A DNA stretch of 64,000 nt from Psychrobacter sp. I-STPA10. Lineage in GTDB: Bacteria; Pseudomonadota; Gammaproteobacteria; Pseudomonadales; Moraxellaceae. The position numbers and the translations under genes are program-made. Shown piece by piece: positions 29,588 through 39,742 of this stretch (within the stretch, counting starts at the first letter, position 1; the number at the start of each line of letters is the position of its first letter). Under the pieces are notes generated by a model. The model did no database searches. It was given only the letters and a program-made list of their open reading frames with translations, and had not been told where the DNA came from. The stretch spans positions 1 through 64,000 of the forward strand of contig NZ_VFYU01000003.1 in assembly GCF_021012795.1 (NCBI RefSeq). Direction: 5' to 3'.

Positions 29588-31113
29588 TAGAAGAAACCCT
29601 GTGCTTTGGTGCTGTACGAAACCAAGATATTTTTGGTTTGCTGATAGTGGTCAAGCATCATTTTGTGGGTTTCACGTCCGATACCAGATTTTTTGTAGCC
29701 ACCAAAGGCAGCATGTGCAGGATAGACATGATAGCAGTTTGTCCACACACGACCTGCTTGGATACCACGACCAAAGCGGTAGGCACGATTAATATCACGA
29801 GTCCATACTGCCGCACCTAGACCATACAAGGTATCATTGGCAATTTCCATGGCTTCTTCATCATCTTTAAAGGTGGTGACTGCCAGTACAGGTCCAAAGA
29901 TTTCTTCTTGGAAGACACGCATGTCATTGGTACCTTTAAAGATGGTGGGCTGCACATAGTAGCCTTCACTTAGCTCGCCGTCATGTTTGGCTTGCTCACC
30001 ACCGACCAATACTTCTGCACCTTCTTTTTTACCAATATCTAGGTAAGAGAGGATTTTCTCAAGTTGGTCTGAGCTGGCTTGCGCACCAATCATGGTTTCA
30101 GTATCAAGTGGGTTGCCTTGTTTGATGGCTTTCACCCGCTCAACACAACGCTCGATAAACTTGTCATAAATGCTTTCATGCACTAAAGCACGAGAGGGGC
30201 AAGTACATACTTCACCTTGGTTTAGGGCAAACATTACCAAGCCTTCGATGGCTTTATCAAGGTAGTCATCGTCGGCGTCCATCACATCTTCAAAGAAGAT
30301 ATTGGGGCTTTTGCCACCAAGCTCTAGAGTGACAGGAATGATGTTTTCACTGGCGTATTGCATGATGAGGCGACCTGTGGTGGTCTCTCCAGTAAACGCA
30401 ACTTTATTAATGCGAGGGTTTGATGCCAATGGTTTACCTGCTTCAACACCAAAGCCATTGACCACGTTGAGTACGCCTTTGGGCAGGATATCTGCAATAC
30501 CAATGGTGTCTAGTAAGAATAAGATAGAAGCGGGTGTTTGCTCGGCAGGTTTTAAGATAACACAGTTACCCGCCGCTAGAGCAGGAGCGATTTTCCAGAT
30601 TGCCATCAAAATAGGGAAGTTCCACGGGATAATCTGTCCGACTACACCAAGCGGCTCATGAAAGTGATAGGCAACGGTGTCTTCATCAATTTGGCTAATA
30701 CCGCCTTCTTGGGCGCGAATTGCCCCTGCAAAATAACGCAGTTGGTCAACAGCAAGTGGAATATCAGCTGCCAGTGTTTCACGAACCGGTTTGCCATTTT
30801 CAAAGCTTTCGGCAATGGCGATGGCTTCTAAGTTTTCTTCGATTTTATCAGCAATTTTAAGTAGGATATTGGCACGGTCAGCTACTTTGGTTTTGCCCCA
30901 AGCGTCTTTGGCAGCATGAGCGGCGTCTAGGGCTTTTTCAATGTCCGCTTCTTTTGAGCGTGCGACTTGACATACAACTGAACCGTTAATTGGGCTGGTA
31001 CTTTCAAAGTATTCACCATCAGCAGGTTCTACCCATTCATTATTAATAAAGTTGCCGTATTTTTCTTTAAATTGTACTGGGCTATTTGAGGTATTTGGAT
31101 AATCATATTGCAT
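29587..31113 (-). CDS. Acetaldehyde dehydrogenase (ExaC/AldB type), copy 1
   Basis: This 508-residue NAD-dependent aldehyde dehydrogenase shows PWNFPILMA (oxyanion and cofactor region), [27 protein letters not shown], the general-base Glu in [13 protein letters not shown], and the catalytic Cys in [23 protein letters not shown] completes the set. The family oxidises acetaldehyde and similar aldehydes to acids. It is closely similar throughout to the second ALDH at 33108-34634 and of identical length. A zinc ADH and two DUF779 genes complete the cluster, which should convert ethanol to acetate. AAGGAA precedes the ATG. Confidence 0.95.
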   Translation of the reverse strand: MQYDYPNTSNSPVQFKEKYGNFINNEWVEPADGEYFESTSPINGSVVCQVARSKEADIEKALDAAHAAKDAWGKTKVADRANILLKIADKIEENLEAIAIAESFENGKPVRETLAADIPLAVDQLRYFAGAIRAQEGGISQIDEDTVAYHFHEPLGVVGQIIPWNFPILMAIWKIAPALAAGNCVILKPAEQTPASILFLLDTIGIADILPKGVLNVVNGFGVEAGKPLASNPRINKVAFTGETTTGRLIMQYASENIIPVTLELGGKSPNIFFEDVMDADDDYLDKAIEGLVMFALNQGEVCTCPSRALVHESIYDKFIERCVERVKAIKQGNPLDTETMIGAQASSDQLEKILSYLDIGKKEGAEVLVGGEQAKHDGELSEGYYVQPTIFKGTNDMRVFQEEIFGPVLAVTTFKDDEEAMEIANDTLYGLGAAVWTRDINRAYRFGRGIQAGRVWTNCYHVYPAHAAFGGYKKSGIGRETHKMMLDHYQQTKNILVSYSTKAQGFF

Positions 31114-31396
31114 ATTTATATTCCTTATTGCTCATTATAATGAAAATAATTCCGTCAGTATATTAGGTAGAGTATCAGTAAAGAACTTGATATTTATGGA
31201 ATGATAAATTAAGTGATATTTCCTACCAGTGGATAGGCTTGTGGGTATGCAGTTTTTATTAGGGCAACTATCCATGTGTATATCATTGGAACTATTACAT
31301 ATTTTATTTTTAAACTGCCCTTTCATCGTACTAATTTTTTGGATAAATAGATAGTAGAAATTGATAATTATCTTTGTGTTTTTGTATAAAGAATAT

Positions 31397-31729
31397 TTAT
31401 GAGTTTTTAGCACATATATCAGAACGTACAATAAACCGCTTACCCTCAGGAATTTCTAATGAAAAACTTGCGCCACGCCCGTTGACCACATCGATGGTTA
31501 AGTCTGTATGTTTCCATAATTCATATTGTGCTTTGCCCATATAAAAAGGACAGCCTTCTAATTCTCCAACCAACACATCAGCACCGCCAACTTTAAATTC
31601 ACCGAGTGGATAGCACATCGGCGAGCTACCATCACAACAGCCACCAGATTGATGAAACATCAACTCACCATGTTTGGATTTCAGTTGGTTAATCAGTTGT
31701 TTACAAGCATTAGTGGCAATGACTTTCAT
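31397..31729 (-). CDS. DUF779 protein, copy 2
   Basis: This 110-residue DUF779 protein differs from copy 1 at only scattered positions (for example GGADVLVGELEGCPFYMGKAQYELWKH). The SGGCCDGSSPMCY core is unchanged. It lies between adhP and the first ALDH gene on the same strand, with AAGGAA before the ATG. A terminator separates it from adhP. The 280 bp between it and the first ALDH start hold no gene that I accept. Confidence 0.9.
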   Translation of the reverse strand: MKVIATNACKQLINQLKSKHGELMFHQSGGCCDGSSPMCYPLGEFKVGGADVLVGELEGCPFYMGKAQYELWKHTDLTIDVVNGRGASFSLEIPEGKRFIVRSDICAKNS

Positions 31730-31760
31730 GATTTTTCCTTGAATGGATATAGGTTTTAAA

Positions 31761-31798
31761 TAAAAATGTCCTATAAGAGTAATAGGACATTTTTTATT
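31761..31798. terminator. Terminator downstream of adhP
   Basis: The perfect arms AAAAATGTCCTAT and ATAGGACATTTTT have T-runs on both strands. It lies between the adhP stop and the DUF779 copy 2 start. Confidence 0.8.
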
Positions 31799-31843
31799 TT
31801 AAAATACAATGTTTTAGTACGTATTATTGGCGTTGCCCAAAAT

Positions 31844-32872
31844 TTATGCGTTCATATCTAGCACGATACGTCCTTCGATTTGTCCTTGACGCATACGCTC
31901 AAAAATATCATTGATATTTTCTAATGGCTCACTGGCAACTGTGGCTTTTACTTTATTTTCTCCAGCCATGTTTAGTGATTCTTGTAAATCAAGGCGTGTA
32001 CCTACAATTGAACCACGAACCGTGATGCCATTTAATATCATATCAAAAATGGGTAGTGGGAAATCACCTGGTGGTAAGCCATTCATAGCTATAGTACCGC
32101 CACGGCGTACCATGGTTAATGCTTGCTCAAATGCTTTGGGCGAGACAGCCGTAATCAATGCGCCATGAGCGCCACCGATTTCTTTTTTCAAAAAAGCGCC
32201 AGGGTCAGTCTTTTTGGCGTTTACCGTAACAGTTGCCCCTAAGCGTTCAGCCAGTTTTAGTTTGTTGTCATCAATATCAACCGCTGCCACATTCATTCCC
32301 ATAGCTTTGGCATATTGTACCGCCATATGTCCTAAACCGCCGATGCCTGAGATGACCACCCATTGACCTGGTTTGGTTTCTGTCATTTTTAAGCCTTTAT
32401 AGACGGTGACTCCAGCACACAATACGGGAGCGACTTCAATAAAGTCAACACTGTCTGGGAGGTGACCAACATAATTGGCATCGGCTAAGGCATATTCTGC
32501 AAAGCCACCATTGACAGAGTAGCCAGTGTTTTCTTGGGATTCGCATAAAGTTTCCCAGCCGCCTAAGCAGTGCTCACAATAACCACAGGCAGAATATAGC
32601 CAAGGTACACCGACTCTATCGCCTTCTTTGACATGAGTGACACCACGACCAACAGCAGAAACAAAGCCTACACCTTCATGTCCAGGGATAAATGGAGGTT
32701 TAGGTTTGACAGGCCAATCACCCTCAGCAGCGTGCAAGTCAGTATGACAGACACCAGAGGCTTGAATATTGACAACAATCTCACCATCGCTTGGAGTGGG
32801 GATATCTACTTCTTCGATGCTTAATGGTTTGCCGAATTCATGAACAACGGCAGCTTTCATTTTGTTTGACAT
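31844..32872 (-). CDS. adhP: Zinc-dependent alcohol dehydrogenase
   Basis: This 342-residue medium-chain ADH shows the catalytic zinc site [15 protein letters not shown] and PGHEGVGFV. The structural zinc cysteines are in [15 protein letters not shown], and the NAD motif is [17 protein letters not shown]. It fits the AdhP/propanol-preferring group that oxidises ethanol to acetaldehyde. AAGGAG precedes the ATG. It lies between the two ALDH genes, so substrate and product enzymes are clustered. Expression is probably linked to the ALDH upstream, 235 bp away, where I see no strong terminator. Confidence 0.96.
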   Translation of the reverse strand: MSNKMKAAVVHEFGKPLSIEEVDIPTPSDGEIVVNIQASGVCHTDLHAAEGDWPVKPKPPFIPGHEGVGFVSAVGRGVTHVKEGDRVGVPWLYSACGYCEHCLGGWETLCESQENTGYSVNGGFAEYALADANYVGHLPDSVDFIEVAPVLCAGVTVYKGLKMTETKPGQWVVISGIGGLGHMAVQYAKAMGMNVAAVDIDDNKLKLAERLGATVTVNAKKTDPGAFLKKEIGGAHGALITAVSPKAFEQALTMVRRGGTIAMNGLPPGDFPLPIFDMILNGITVRGSIVGTRLDLQESLNMAGENKVKATVASEPLENINDIFERMRQGQIEGRIVLDMNA

Positions 32873-33107
32873 GATTATCTCCTTGCCTTCCTTGGTTAAA
32901 AGCTGAATAATTCAGCTTATATTTGATGGTTGTGGTATATGATTTATGTCATAGAGTCATACAAAAAACAGTCAATCAACTCGCTTAACTGCGATACAAC
33001 CATCTCTCATTTAGCCAGCACAGTCTCTACATAGCTGAGAGTTTCTGCTTTGTAGCGATATGACAACTAAAATCTTATTTGCCACTATAAGTATTCAACA
33101 GATCTTT

Positions 33108-34634
33108 TTAGAAAAATCCCATTGCTTTAGGGCTATACGATACTAATATGTTTTTGGTTTGCTGATAATGCTCTAACATCATCTTATGGTTTTCACGTCC
33201 AATCCCAGATTGCTTGTATCCACCAAAGGCAGCATGGGCAGGATAGAGATGGTAGCAGTTTGTCCATACACGACCTGCTTGGATACCACGACCAAAGCGA
33301 TAGGCTTTATTTATACTGCGAGTCCAAACGCCTGCACCGAGCCCATATAAAGTATCATTAGCAATTTGCATGGCTTCATCATCATCTTTAAAGGTGGTGA
33401 CAGACAGCACCGGCCCAAAGATTTCTTCTTGAAAGACTCGCATGTCATTGGTGCCTTTAAAGATAGTGGGCTGCACATAGTAGCCTTCACTCAGATCACC
33501 ATCATGTTTGGCTTGTTCACCACCGACCAATACTTCTGCACCTTCTTTTTTACCAATGTCTAGATAAGATAATATTTTTTCTAACTGATCAGAGCTGGCT
33601 TGCGCGCCGACCATGGTATCGGTATCAAGCGGATTACCCAACTTGATGGCTTTCACCCGCTCAACACAACGCTCGATAAATTTGTCATAAATACTCTCAT
33701 GTATTAAGGCACGAGAGGGGCAAGTACAGACTTCGCCTTGGTTTAGAGCAAACATCACCAAGCCTTCGATGGCTTTATCAAGGTAATCATCATCGGCATT
33801 CATCACATCTTCAAAGAAGATATTGGGGCTTTTGCCACCAAGCTCTAGGGTGACAGGAATGATGTTTTCACTGGCGTATTGCATGATAAGGCGACCTGTG
33901 GTGGTCTCTCCTGTAAACGCAACTTTGTTAATGCGTGGGTTTGATGCTAGTGGTTTACCTGCTTCGACACCAAAGCCATTGACCACATTGAGTACACCTT
34001 TGGGTAGTATGTCTGCCATACCAATGGTTTCTAGCAAAAACATAATAGAGGCGGGGGTTTGTTCTGCAGGTTTTAAGACAATACAGTTACCAGCAGCTAA
34101 TGCAGGTGCAATTTTCCATACCGCCATTAAAATTGGGAAGTTCCAAGGGATAATCTGTCCGACTACGCCAAGTGGCTCATGAAAATGATAGGCAACGGTA
34201 TCGTCATCTATTTGACTAATACCACCTTCTTGCGCCCGAATCACCCCTGCATAGTAGCGAAAATGATCTACGGCTAAAGGGATATCAGCAGCCAGTGTTT
34301 CACGTACAGGCTTACCATTATCAAAGGTTTCGGCAATGGCAATGGCTTCTAGGTTTTCTTCAATTTTATCGGCAATTTTTAGCAGAATATTGCTGCGTTC
34401 AGTGACGCTGGTTTTAGCCCAAGCATCTTTGGCAGCATGAGCAGCATCAAGGGCTTTTTCGATATCTGCTTCTTTTGAGCGTGCAACTTGACAAAAAACT
34501 TTACCAGTGACGGGGCTGCTATTTTCAAAGTACTCACCATCGGCTGGAGCGACCCATTCACCGTTGATAAAATTGTCATATTTTTCTTTAAATTGTACTG
34601 GGCTGTCAGAGGTATTGGGATATTTATATTGCAT
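33108..34634 (-). CDS. Acetaldehyde dehydrogenase (ExaC/AldB type), copy 2
   Basis: This ALDH has all catalytic motifs, including [26 protein letters not shown] and PWNFPILMA. It parallels copy 1 along its full length with conservative changes such as [11 protein letters not shown] for [11 protein letters not shown] place the start at the ATG at 34634, which has AAGGAG ten bases upstream; the GTG three codons earlier reads in frame but is not needed. It is the first gene of the minus-strand cluster, so the main promoter should lie at 34640-34870, which is AT-rich and carries the direct repeat TTATTCATAA twice. Confidence 0.95.
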   Translation of the reverse strand: MQYKYPNTSDSPVQFKEKYDNFINGEWVAPADGEYFENSSPVTGKVFCQVARSKEADIEKALDAAHAAKDAWAKTSVTERSNILLKIADKIEENLEAIAIAETFDNGKPVRETLAADIPLAVDHFRYYAGVIRAQEGGISQIDDDTVAYHFHEPLGVVGQIIPWNFPILMAVWKIAPALAAGNCIVLKPAEQTPASIMFLLETIGMADILPKGVLNVVNGFGVEAGKPLASNPRINKVAFTGETTTGRLIMQYASENIIPVTLELGGKSPNIFFEDVMNADDDYLDKAIEGLVMFALNQGEVCTCPSRALIHESIYDKFIERCVERVKAIKLGNPLDTDTMVGAQASSDQLEKILSYLDIGKKEGAEVLVGGEQAKHDGDLSEGYYVQPTIFKGTNDMRVFQEEIFGPVLSVTTFKDDDEAMQIANDTLYGLGAGVWTRSINKAYRFGRGIQAGRVWTNCYHLYPAHAAFGGYKQSGIGRENHKMMLEHYQQTKNILVSYSPKAMGFF

Positions 34635-34870
34635 GGATAACACTCCTTGTTATGGTTATTTATATCAAACTAAAGCCTAGAACATACAAGATACCCTAGA
34701 CTTTCAATAGTACGCCTAATTTTTGCAAATTAATAATTACAATTTATATGTAAGTTTAGATTATTCATAACAAATATTTATTATTCATAAATTATTAAAT
34801 TCATGGAATAATGGAATTTTTTGGTTCGTTTAAGTTGTTTAAGGTTTAAGTCATGTACATGGTTTTTCTA

Positions 34871-35001
34871 TAGGACTTACGCGGTTTCATAGATTATTAG
34901 CAGCTGGTAATCATTTACTCGCTGGCTGTACGTAGTTGCAGAGGCTTCGTAAATAACTCCCAGTTTATTAAGATAAATATTGTACTTTGGTGTAAGTCCT
35001 A
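34871..35001. repeat. Repeat family B, copy 4
   Basis: This 131 bp element has ends TAGGACTTACGC and TGTAAGTCCTA and the interior GCTGGCTGTACGTAGT. It lies in the same orientation as copy 1. Direct TCTA tetranucleotides flank it on both sides, consistent with a 4 bp target duplication. It lies 8 bp from repeat A copy 2. Confidence 0.87.
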
Positions 35002-35009
35002 TCTATTTA

Positions 35010-35174
35010 AGAACCTGTATTCATAGTCCAAAATCAGGGGAATTTTAAACTAAAATTGCGTAATACAAGGCAAATTTGGGGGCGAATAGTCACTCTATTT
35101 AACCCAAAATTTAACGCCGTAGTACGTCTATTTTAGGCAAAAAGCTACCATTATGGGTTGTGAATACAGGTTCT
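35010..35174. repeat. Repeat family A, copy 2
   Basis: This is a 165 bp element with the same ends as the copies at 4544 and 58713. Together with repeat B copy 4 it fills most of the 745 bp between the second ALDH gene and the XRE gene, which are divergent. The remaining bases hold no feature I can name beyond the likely promoters. Confidence 0.9.
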
Positions 35175-35379
35175 AAATCAGTATTTTGTGATTTCTGTCG
35201 GGTATTTGTCGTGCTGGTGTCGTGTTTATATTGTGTTTGCTTAGATATGATGTGCAGTATCACGCTATTATCGGTACTGTCTAGCAATATGATATTAGTT
35301 GACCATAAATAATATAGGTTGGGTATAAAATTTAAGCTGAATAAAAATAGGGTTAGACGTAAAACTAAGGAGAAAATCA

Positions 35380-35799
35380 GTGCAGTCTAAAGTGAAAGCA
35401 ATGCGTGATGCTAATGGCTGGTCGCAAGAGCAACTTGCGGAAATGGCAGGCTTAAGCACACGTACTATTCAGCGCATTGAGCGTGGTCAGCGTGCGGGAC
35501 TAGAATCATGGAAATCCCTTGCTGCGGTGTTTGATACAACCATTAATGAGATACAAGAAGAAAGTGATATGAATACGGTTGTAGAAAACTCACAATTTGC
35601 TGATGAAGAAGCTAAAGCATTGAAAGCAGTACGCAAATTGCGGCGTTGGTATATCAGCATTATGTATTATGTGGCAGTGATGGGGGTGGCATATTTTAAT
35701 AATGCAGATATGCTCATGGGTTATGTTGTGCCGTTGCTGTGGGTGCTTGGGGCAACATTACTGCTGATTATTATCAACCATTATCGTCAACCTGCTTAA
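35380..35799 (+). CDS. XRE-type HTH protein with C-terminal membrane helices
   Basis: Residues 1-60 form a Cro/CI helix-turn-helix (MRDANGWSQEQLAEMAGLSTRTIQRIERGQR), followed by a linker. Two transmembrane helices (YISIMYYVAVMGVAYF and GYVVPLLWVLGATLLLIIIN) close this 139-residue protein. Such proteins are DNA-binding regulators tethered to the membrane. The start codon is GTG at 35380, supported by AAGGAG seven bases upstream. The gene stands alone after two adjacent repeats, and a terminator follows directly. Confidence 0.85.
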   Translation: MQSKVKAMRDANGWSQEQLAEMAGLSTRTIQRIERGQRAGLESWKSLAAVFDTTINEIQEESDMNTVVENSQFADEEAKALKAVRKLRRWYISIMYYVAVMGVAYFNNADMLMGYVVPLLWVLGATLLLIIINHYRQPA

Positions 35800-35834
35800 T
35801 CGTAATTTGTATTGATGAATGATTATAGCTGTGA

Positions 35835-35868
35835 CCGTGCAGGGCATTTTACACTGCACGGTTTTTTA
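35835..35868 (+). terminator. Terminator of the XRE gene
   Basis: A strong stem, CCGTGCAG/CTGCACGG, is followed by TTTTTT, 36 bp after the stop. Confidence 0.9.
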
Positions 35869-35890
35869 TTGATTTGACTATGGATTATTC

Positions 35891-36026
35891 TATCTATAAC
35901 TCCACTCTCAACTTGTTTTTCTAATCTATTGATTTTACTAGCGTCAAATTTTATACCAAAATGCTTGAATAACTTTAACCCTAGAAAAATCGGTATAGTC
36001 ACAGAAGTTGAGAGTGAGGTATCTAT
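35891..36026. repeat. Element with repeat-D-type ends but a different interior
   Basis: The left end TAACTCCACTCTCAACTT and the right end AAGTTGAGAGTGAGGTAT form an inverted repeat matching the ends of family D. The roughly 90 bp interior is AT-rich and lacks the G-rich hairpins. It ends 2 bp before the DASS stop codon. It may be a related element mobilised by the same unknown transposase. Confidence 0.65.
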
Positions 36027-36027
36027 A

Positions 36028-37485
36028 TTAGTAATATCCCAACAACTTCCACCAGATTAAGCCTGCACCAATCCATACAATCATATTAACCACACTCATA
36101 ATCGCACCTGTGATCCACCATTCGCCTAGTGTGGTGTAGCCTGAGTTATAAATAACGGGCGCTGTTCCTGTGGCATAGTGGGTAAGACTCATCATGATAT
36201 TACCTGTGGCAGCCAGTATGAGTGCATAAAGCATTGGCGGTGCACCAAGAGCAAGTCCGACCGCATAAAAAGCGGCAAACATCGCTGTAATATGAGCGGT
36301 AGTACTGGCAAAAAAGTAATGGATATATAAATAGACCAAAGTTAAGATTGCCACAGCACCCACCCAGCCAAAGCCAGTGGTGGCAATCGCTGAATTGATA
36401 TTGGCTGAAAACCACTCAATAAGCCCAAGCTTATTCAAAAAAGACGCCATCATAATCAGCGCACCAAACCAAACGATGGTATCCCAAGCAGATTTTTCTT
36501 TTAGTACATCTTCCCAAGTTAAAACACCTGTCAAGATAAGCAAAGATAAGCCTAAAAATGCTGTGGTGGTGGCATCAACCATATAAGCATCGCCCAGTAA
36601 TAGTGCAGGTATATTTGCCCATAAAATTAGCATTAATGCAAAAACACCGAGCATGATTTTTTCTTGTTTGCTTACTTTGCCCAGTTTGGCTAAGTTTTCT
36701 TGTGCAAAGCCTTTGGCATCGGGGGTCTCTTTGATTTCGGGAGGATACACCAAATAAATGACCAATGGCATCAGTAAAATACACAACATACCAGGAACAA
36801 ACATGGCGACAGCCCATGTTGTCCAGCTTAGATGAATGTCATTGCCAGTGGCATTAGCGATTAAATCTACCACCAATGGGTTAGGTGCAGTGGCAGTGAT
36901 AAACATACCTGAGGTGATGGGGTTGGCTTGGAAATTAACCAAGGATAAGTAGCGACCGATTTTATTTTGGGTGCCTTCCTCGGGCGTGGAGTGAAAGCTA
37001 TGTGCAATCGACTTCATAATCGGGTGAATAATACCACCACCACGCGCTGTATTAGAAGGAGTAATGGGGGCAATCAACAGCTCAGCAATGGATAAAGAGT
37101 AGGCGATACCGATGGTTTTTTTGCCAAATACTGAAATAAAATAATAGGCAATGCGTGCGCCCAACCCTGTTTTGATCAGACCACGTGATATCATCACTGC
37201 AATACCAATCAGCCAGATTAATGGACTAGAAAAGCTGGATAATGCATCGCTGATTGCGCCTTTGGGTGTGTCGTTGGTGACACCTGTAATGGCGACTAGC
37301 ATCACTGCAATGATGGCAATTGCACCGATGGGCAATACTTTACCAATAATGGCAGCGATGGTGGCAACAAATAGTGCTAATAAGTGCCATGCATCGGGAC
37401 TGACGCCTTCTGGTACAGGAATTACAAACCAGATAATAAGTCCGATTAAGATTGAGATAACGGCGGGAATGGGTTTGAATGGCAT
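36028..37485 (-). CDS. DASS/SLC13-family dicarboxylate or anion transporter
   Basis: This 485-residue polytopic membrane protein belongs to the divalent anion:sodium symporter family. The hallmark is PITPSNTARGGGIIHPIMKSIA, which lines the substrate site, with a second related SLTHYATGTAPVIYNSG segment in the C-terminal repeat. The closest known group contains 2-oxoglutarate/malate and citrate carriers. The substrate cannot be fixed from sequence; a dicarboxylate would suit the TCA genes nearby. GAGGTA precedes the ATG. A repeat element abuts its 3' end. Confidence 0.9.
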   Translation of the reverse strand: MPFKPIPAVISILIGLIIWFVIPVPEGVSPDAWHLLALFVATIAAIIGKVLPIGAIAIIAVMLVAITGVTNDTPKGAISDALSSFSSPLIWLIGIAVMISRGLIKTGLGARIAYYFISVFGKKTIGIAYSLSIAELLIAPITPSNTARGGGIIHPIMKSIAHSFHSTPEEGTQNKIGRYLSLVNFQANPITSGMFITATAPNPLVVDLIANATGNDIHLSWTTWAVAMFVPGMLCILLMPLVIYLVYPPEIKETPDAKGFAQENLAKLGKVSKQEKIMLGVFALMLILWANIPALLLGDAYMVDATTTAFLGLSLLILTGVLTWEDVLKEKSAWDTIVWFGALIMMASFLNKLGLIEWFSANINSAIATTGFGWVGAVAILTLVYLYIHYFFASTTAHITAMFAAFYAVGLALGAPPMLYALILAATGNIMMSLTHYATGTAPVIYNSGYTTLGEWWITGAIMSVVNMIVWIGAGLIWWKLLGYY

Positions 37486-37866
37486 AAGATACCTCGTTAT
37501 TGTTATTTATTATTGTGCAAAATTGTTTATCGTAAGCTTTCAGTGATGTTGACTTTGACTATATTGAAGATAAGTGACAGTATGTTGAAAGCTATCTGCG
37601 AGTTACTATAAACAGATGTTTTTACAAAATTTATTAGATGATTATACCTCTTATGCTGCTGTAATTCCTTACAAAATAAAAGGTATTTAACTATTTAATT
37701 TTAAACAACTTTTGTTTGGTTTTTTGGGTGTGATAAGTATGAATTTGCTCAGCAGTAAAATAATAAAATCAATACCATCATTGTTTGCTTATCTTTTGAT
37801 GATAGCAATGAACAGTTAATAATGAATGGTTAAACGAGAGAGGGTAAAAATAGGGAATTGAAGTTT
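37486..37866. other. Divergent promoter region, DASS transporter and HAD gene
   Basis: This 380 bp AT-rich stretch should hold both promoters. An imperfect dyad around 37780-37815 (ATTGTTTGCTTATC...GATAGCAATG) is the only structure noted. No ORF or repeat-family member is present. Confidence 0.35.
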
Positions 37867-38469
37867 ATGGATTTAGCATTATTTGATTTTGATGGTACGA
37901 TTACTGATAGTGATATGTTTACTCAATTTATCTTTTATGCCACTGATAAGCGTCGACTAAAGTCAGGTCGAATCAAACTATTACCAGAATTGATAGCCTA
38001 TAAATTACGCCTAGCGCATAGCAGACGCATCTATAGTAAAATGGTTGCTCATGCGTTTGCAGGGGTAGCAGCAGATAGATTGCAACAACAAGGCATCAAT
38101 TTTGCCAATGAGATTATTCCAAAGCATTTGCGAGCGTCTGCCATGCAGCGCATTGATTGGCACAAACAGCGAGGTGATAAAATCGTCGTTGTTTCGGCAT
38201 CTTTAGATGTGTATTTGCAACCATGGTGTCAGCAACATGGCTTGGCGCTATTATGTACAGAGGCTCAGGTGTGCACAGCAGCACAAATCGCCCAAGGAAA
38301 GCTCACAGGACAACTGGCAACCCCACATTGTAGCTCACAAGAAAAAGTTAATCGTATCAAAGATGCTTATGATTTATCCGACTATCAACAAATTTATGCG
38401 TATGGTGATACTTATCAGGATAAAGAGATGTTAAGCCTTGCTGACCATCGTTATTATCAGTATTTTTAG
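37867..38469 (+). CDS. HAD-IB family phosphatase
   Basis: This 200-residue haloacid dehalogenase-type hydrolase shows motif I LFDFDGTITDSD (nucleophile Asp), motif II VVSASLDVYLQPW, and motif III/IV EKVNRIKDAY with YAYGDTYQDKEML. The alpha-helical cap between motifs I and II places it in subfamily IB with SerB-like and PgpC-like phosphatases. The substrate is unknown; phosphatidylglycerophosphatase C is one option. I prefer the ATG at 37867 to the TTG at 37858. A histidine phosphatase follows 78 bp later in the same direction. Confidence 0.87.
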   Translation: MDLALFDFDGTITDSDMFTQFIFYATDKRRLKSGRIKLLPELIAYKLRLAHSRRIYSKMVAHAFAGVAADRLQQQGINFANEIIPKHLRASAMQRIDWHKQRGDKIVVVSASLDVYLQPWCQQHGLALLCTEAQVCTAAQIAQGKLTGQLATPHCSSQEKVNRIKDAYDLSDYQQIYAYGDTYQDKEMLSLADHRYYQYF

Positions 38470-38547
38470 ACATCATTTTTAGACATTGTTCCCAACTTCA
38501 GCCGCTTTTTACTACCATTTTTTAAACATTAATATAGGCACACTTTT

Positions 38548-39228
38548 ATGAAAAAAATCTATCTGGTCAGACATGGACAAAGCCATTCTAATGCAGGTGG
38601 TGAGGCGATGATTAATGCCGATATTCCGTTAACTGAACTGGGGCAACATCAAGCCGAGCAGGTCGCTTATTGGCTGTATGAAACGCTGGGCGATAACATT
38701 GACTCTATTATGGTATCGAAGTTTTTACGTACTCATCAAACTGCCCAACCGTTAGTAGATAAGCTAGGTATTACTCCAACTGTAGTCGAGGGCTTACAAG
38801 AGTTTGATTATTTAAGCTTTGCCAAAATTGATGGTACAACCCTTGATGAGCGCCGACAAATGGCAGAAGATTATTGGATAACCCATAGCCCTGATGAGAT
38901 GCATGGTGGTGATGGTGAAACTTATCATAATTTTTGTGAGCGGGTTGGGCAGGTGCTTACCTATTTTCGCCAATTACCTGCGGGCAATCATGTGGCATTT
39001 ACACATGGCTTATGGATTAGTATGCTGATTTGGCAGATTTTGGGGCAGACTAAAGATAACAGTCGCACCATGCAAAAGTTCGTACAATTTGAGCTACCGA
39101 TTCGTGCCAAAAATTGTGAAGTGTTTTGTTTAACGCTATTAGATGACAGTGATGTTATGAATGGCATTGATGGCATGAATTTACCACCAATGATTACCAA
39201 AGTGCGTAGTCTTAATCCGATAGAGTAA
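38548..39228 (+). CDS. Histidine phosphatase family protein
   Basis: The 226-residue protein opens with the phosphohistidine loop IYLVRHGQSHSN. It continues with LTELGQHQAEQVA, the SKFLRTHQTAQPL segment (second Arg), EFDYLSF and the second catalytic His in HVAFTHGLWI. All core residues of the phosphoglycerate mutase-like superfamily are present. The specific substrate cannot be named. AGGCAC precedes the ATG. A Correia-like repeat begins 16 bp after the stop. Confidence 0.9.
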   Translation: MKKIYLVRHGQSHSNAGGEAMINADIPLTELGQHQAEQVAYWLYETLGDNIDSIMVSKFLRTHQTAQPLVDKLGITPTVVEGLQEFDYLSFAKIDGTTLDERRQMAEDYWITHSPDEMHGGDGETYHNFCERVGQVLTYFRQLPAGNHVAFTHGLWISMLIWQILGQTKDNSRTMQKFVQFELPIRAKNCEVFCLTLLDDSDVMNGIDGMNLPPMITKVRSLNPIE

Positions 39229-39244
39229 TAAAGTCAGATTGAGA

Positions 39245-39351
39245 TATAGTCAATTCAAGATAATACTGTTACGAGGAAAACGAGCGAAGGTGTACAGATA
39301 GTACTGCGAGCGAGTTTGACGACGTAACAGTTTTGTATTGAGCCGACTATA
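39245..39351. repeat. Repeat family C (Correia-like), copy 3, minus orientation
   Basis: This 107 bp element has ends TATAGTCAATTCAA... and ...GAGCCGACTATA. Read on the minus strand, the core is TTACGTCGTCAAACTCGC, then GTACTATCTGTAC, then TCGTTTTCCTCGTAACAG. It lies between the phosphatase and the zeta module, and ends 50 bp before the antitoxin start. Confidence 0.85.
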
Positions 39352-39400
39352 GTTGGATAATCATGTTGTCAGTGATAAATTGGTAAAAGGAATAATTCAC

Positions 39401-39703
39401 ATGGAAAATCAACTTAATAATGGCTTTGTACCTGTATTAAGTGAGCGAAGTTTGCAGATGGAAGCCACTGATGAAGTGTTAAATGATTTGATTGGTATTT
39501 TGTATCGAAAATTAATGGAGATTTCGATAAAAGATAGCAATGTAGTTAAAGAGAACATAGTAGATAAAGAAAATATGATTAATGAAAAAATACAAGTATT
39601 AAATAATTTATCTAAAAACCTACTGGATTATGATATTAATGGATTAATAGATTTACGTGATAATACAAGAATAGAAATAGATAAATTTATTCTAAATATT
39701 TAA
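39401..39703 (+). CDS. Putative antitoxin of the zeta toxin
   Basis: This 100-residue, mostly helical, acidic protein (FVPVLSERSLQMEATDEVLNDLIGIL...) resembles neither the epsilon nor the PezA antitoxin by eye. Its assignment rests on position: same strand, 39 bp upstream of the zeta kinase, and the right size. AAGGA precedes the ATG at 39401; an open frame from the TTG at 39353 is not needed. No DNA-binding motif is visible, so it probably neutralises by direct binding. Confidence 0.6.
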   Translation: MENQLNNGFVPVLSERSLQMEATDEVLNDLIGILYRKLMEISIKDSNVVKENIVDKENMINEKIQVLNNLSKNLLDYDINGLIDLRDNTRIEIDKFILNI

Positions 39704-39742
39704 AAATATTGATATTAAAAAATAATTTTGGAAGCTGTTAAA

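Noticed and set aside
31135..31431. A 98-codon minus-strand frame between DUF779 copy 2 and the first ALDH gene
   Set aside because: It has unlike-protein composition, no ribosome-binding site, and overlaps the end of DUF779 copy 2. It is better read as a promoter region.
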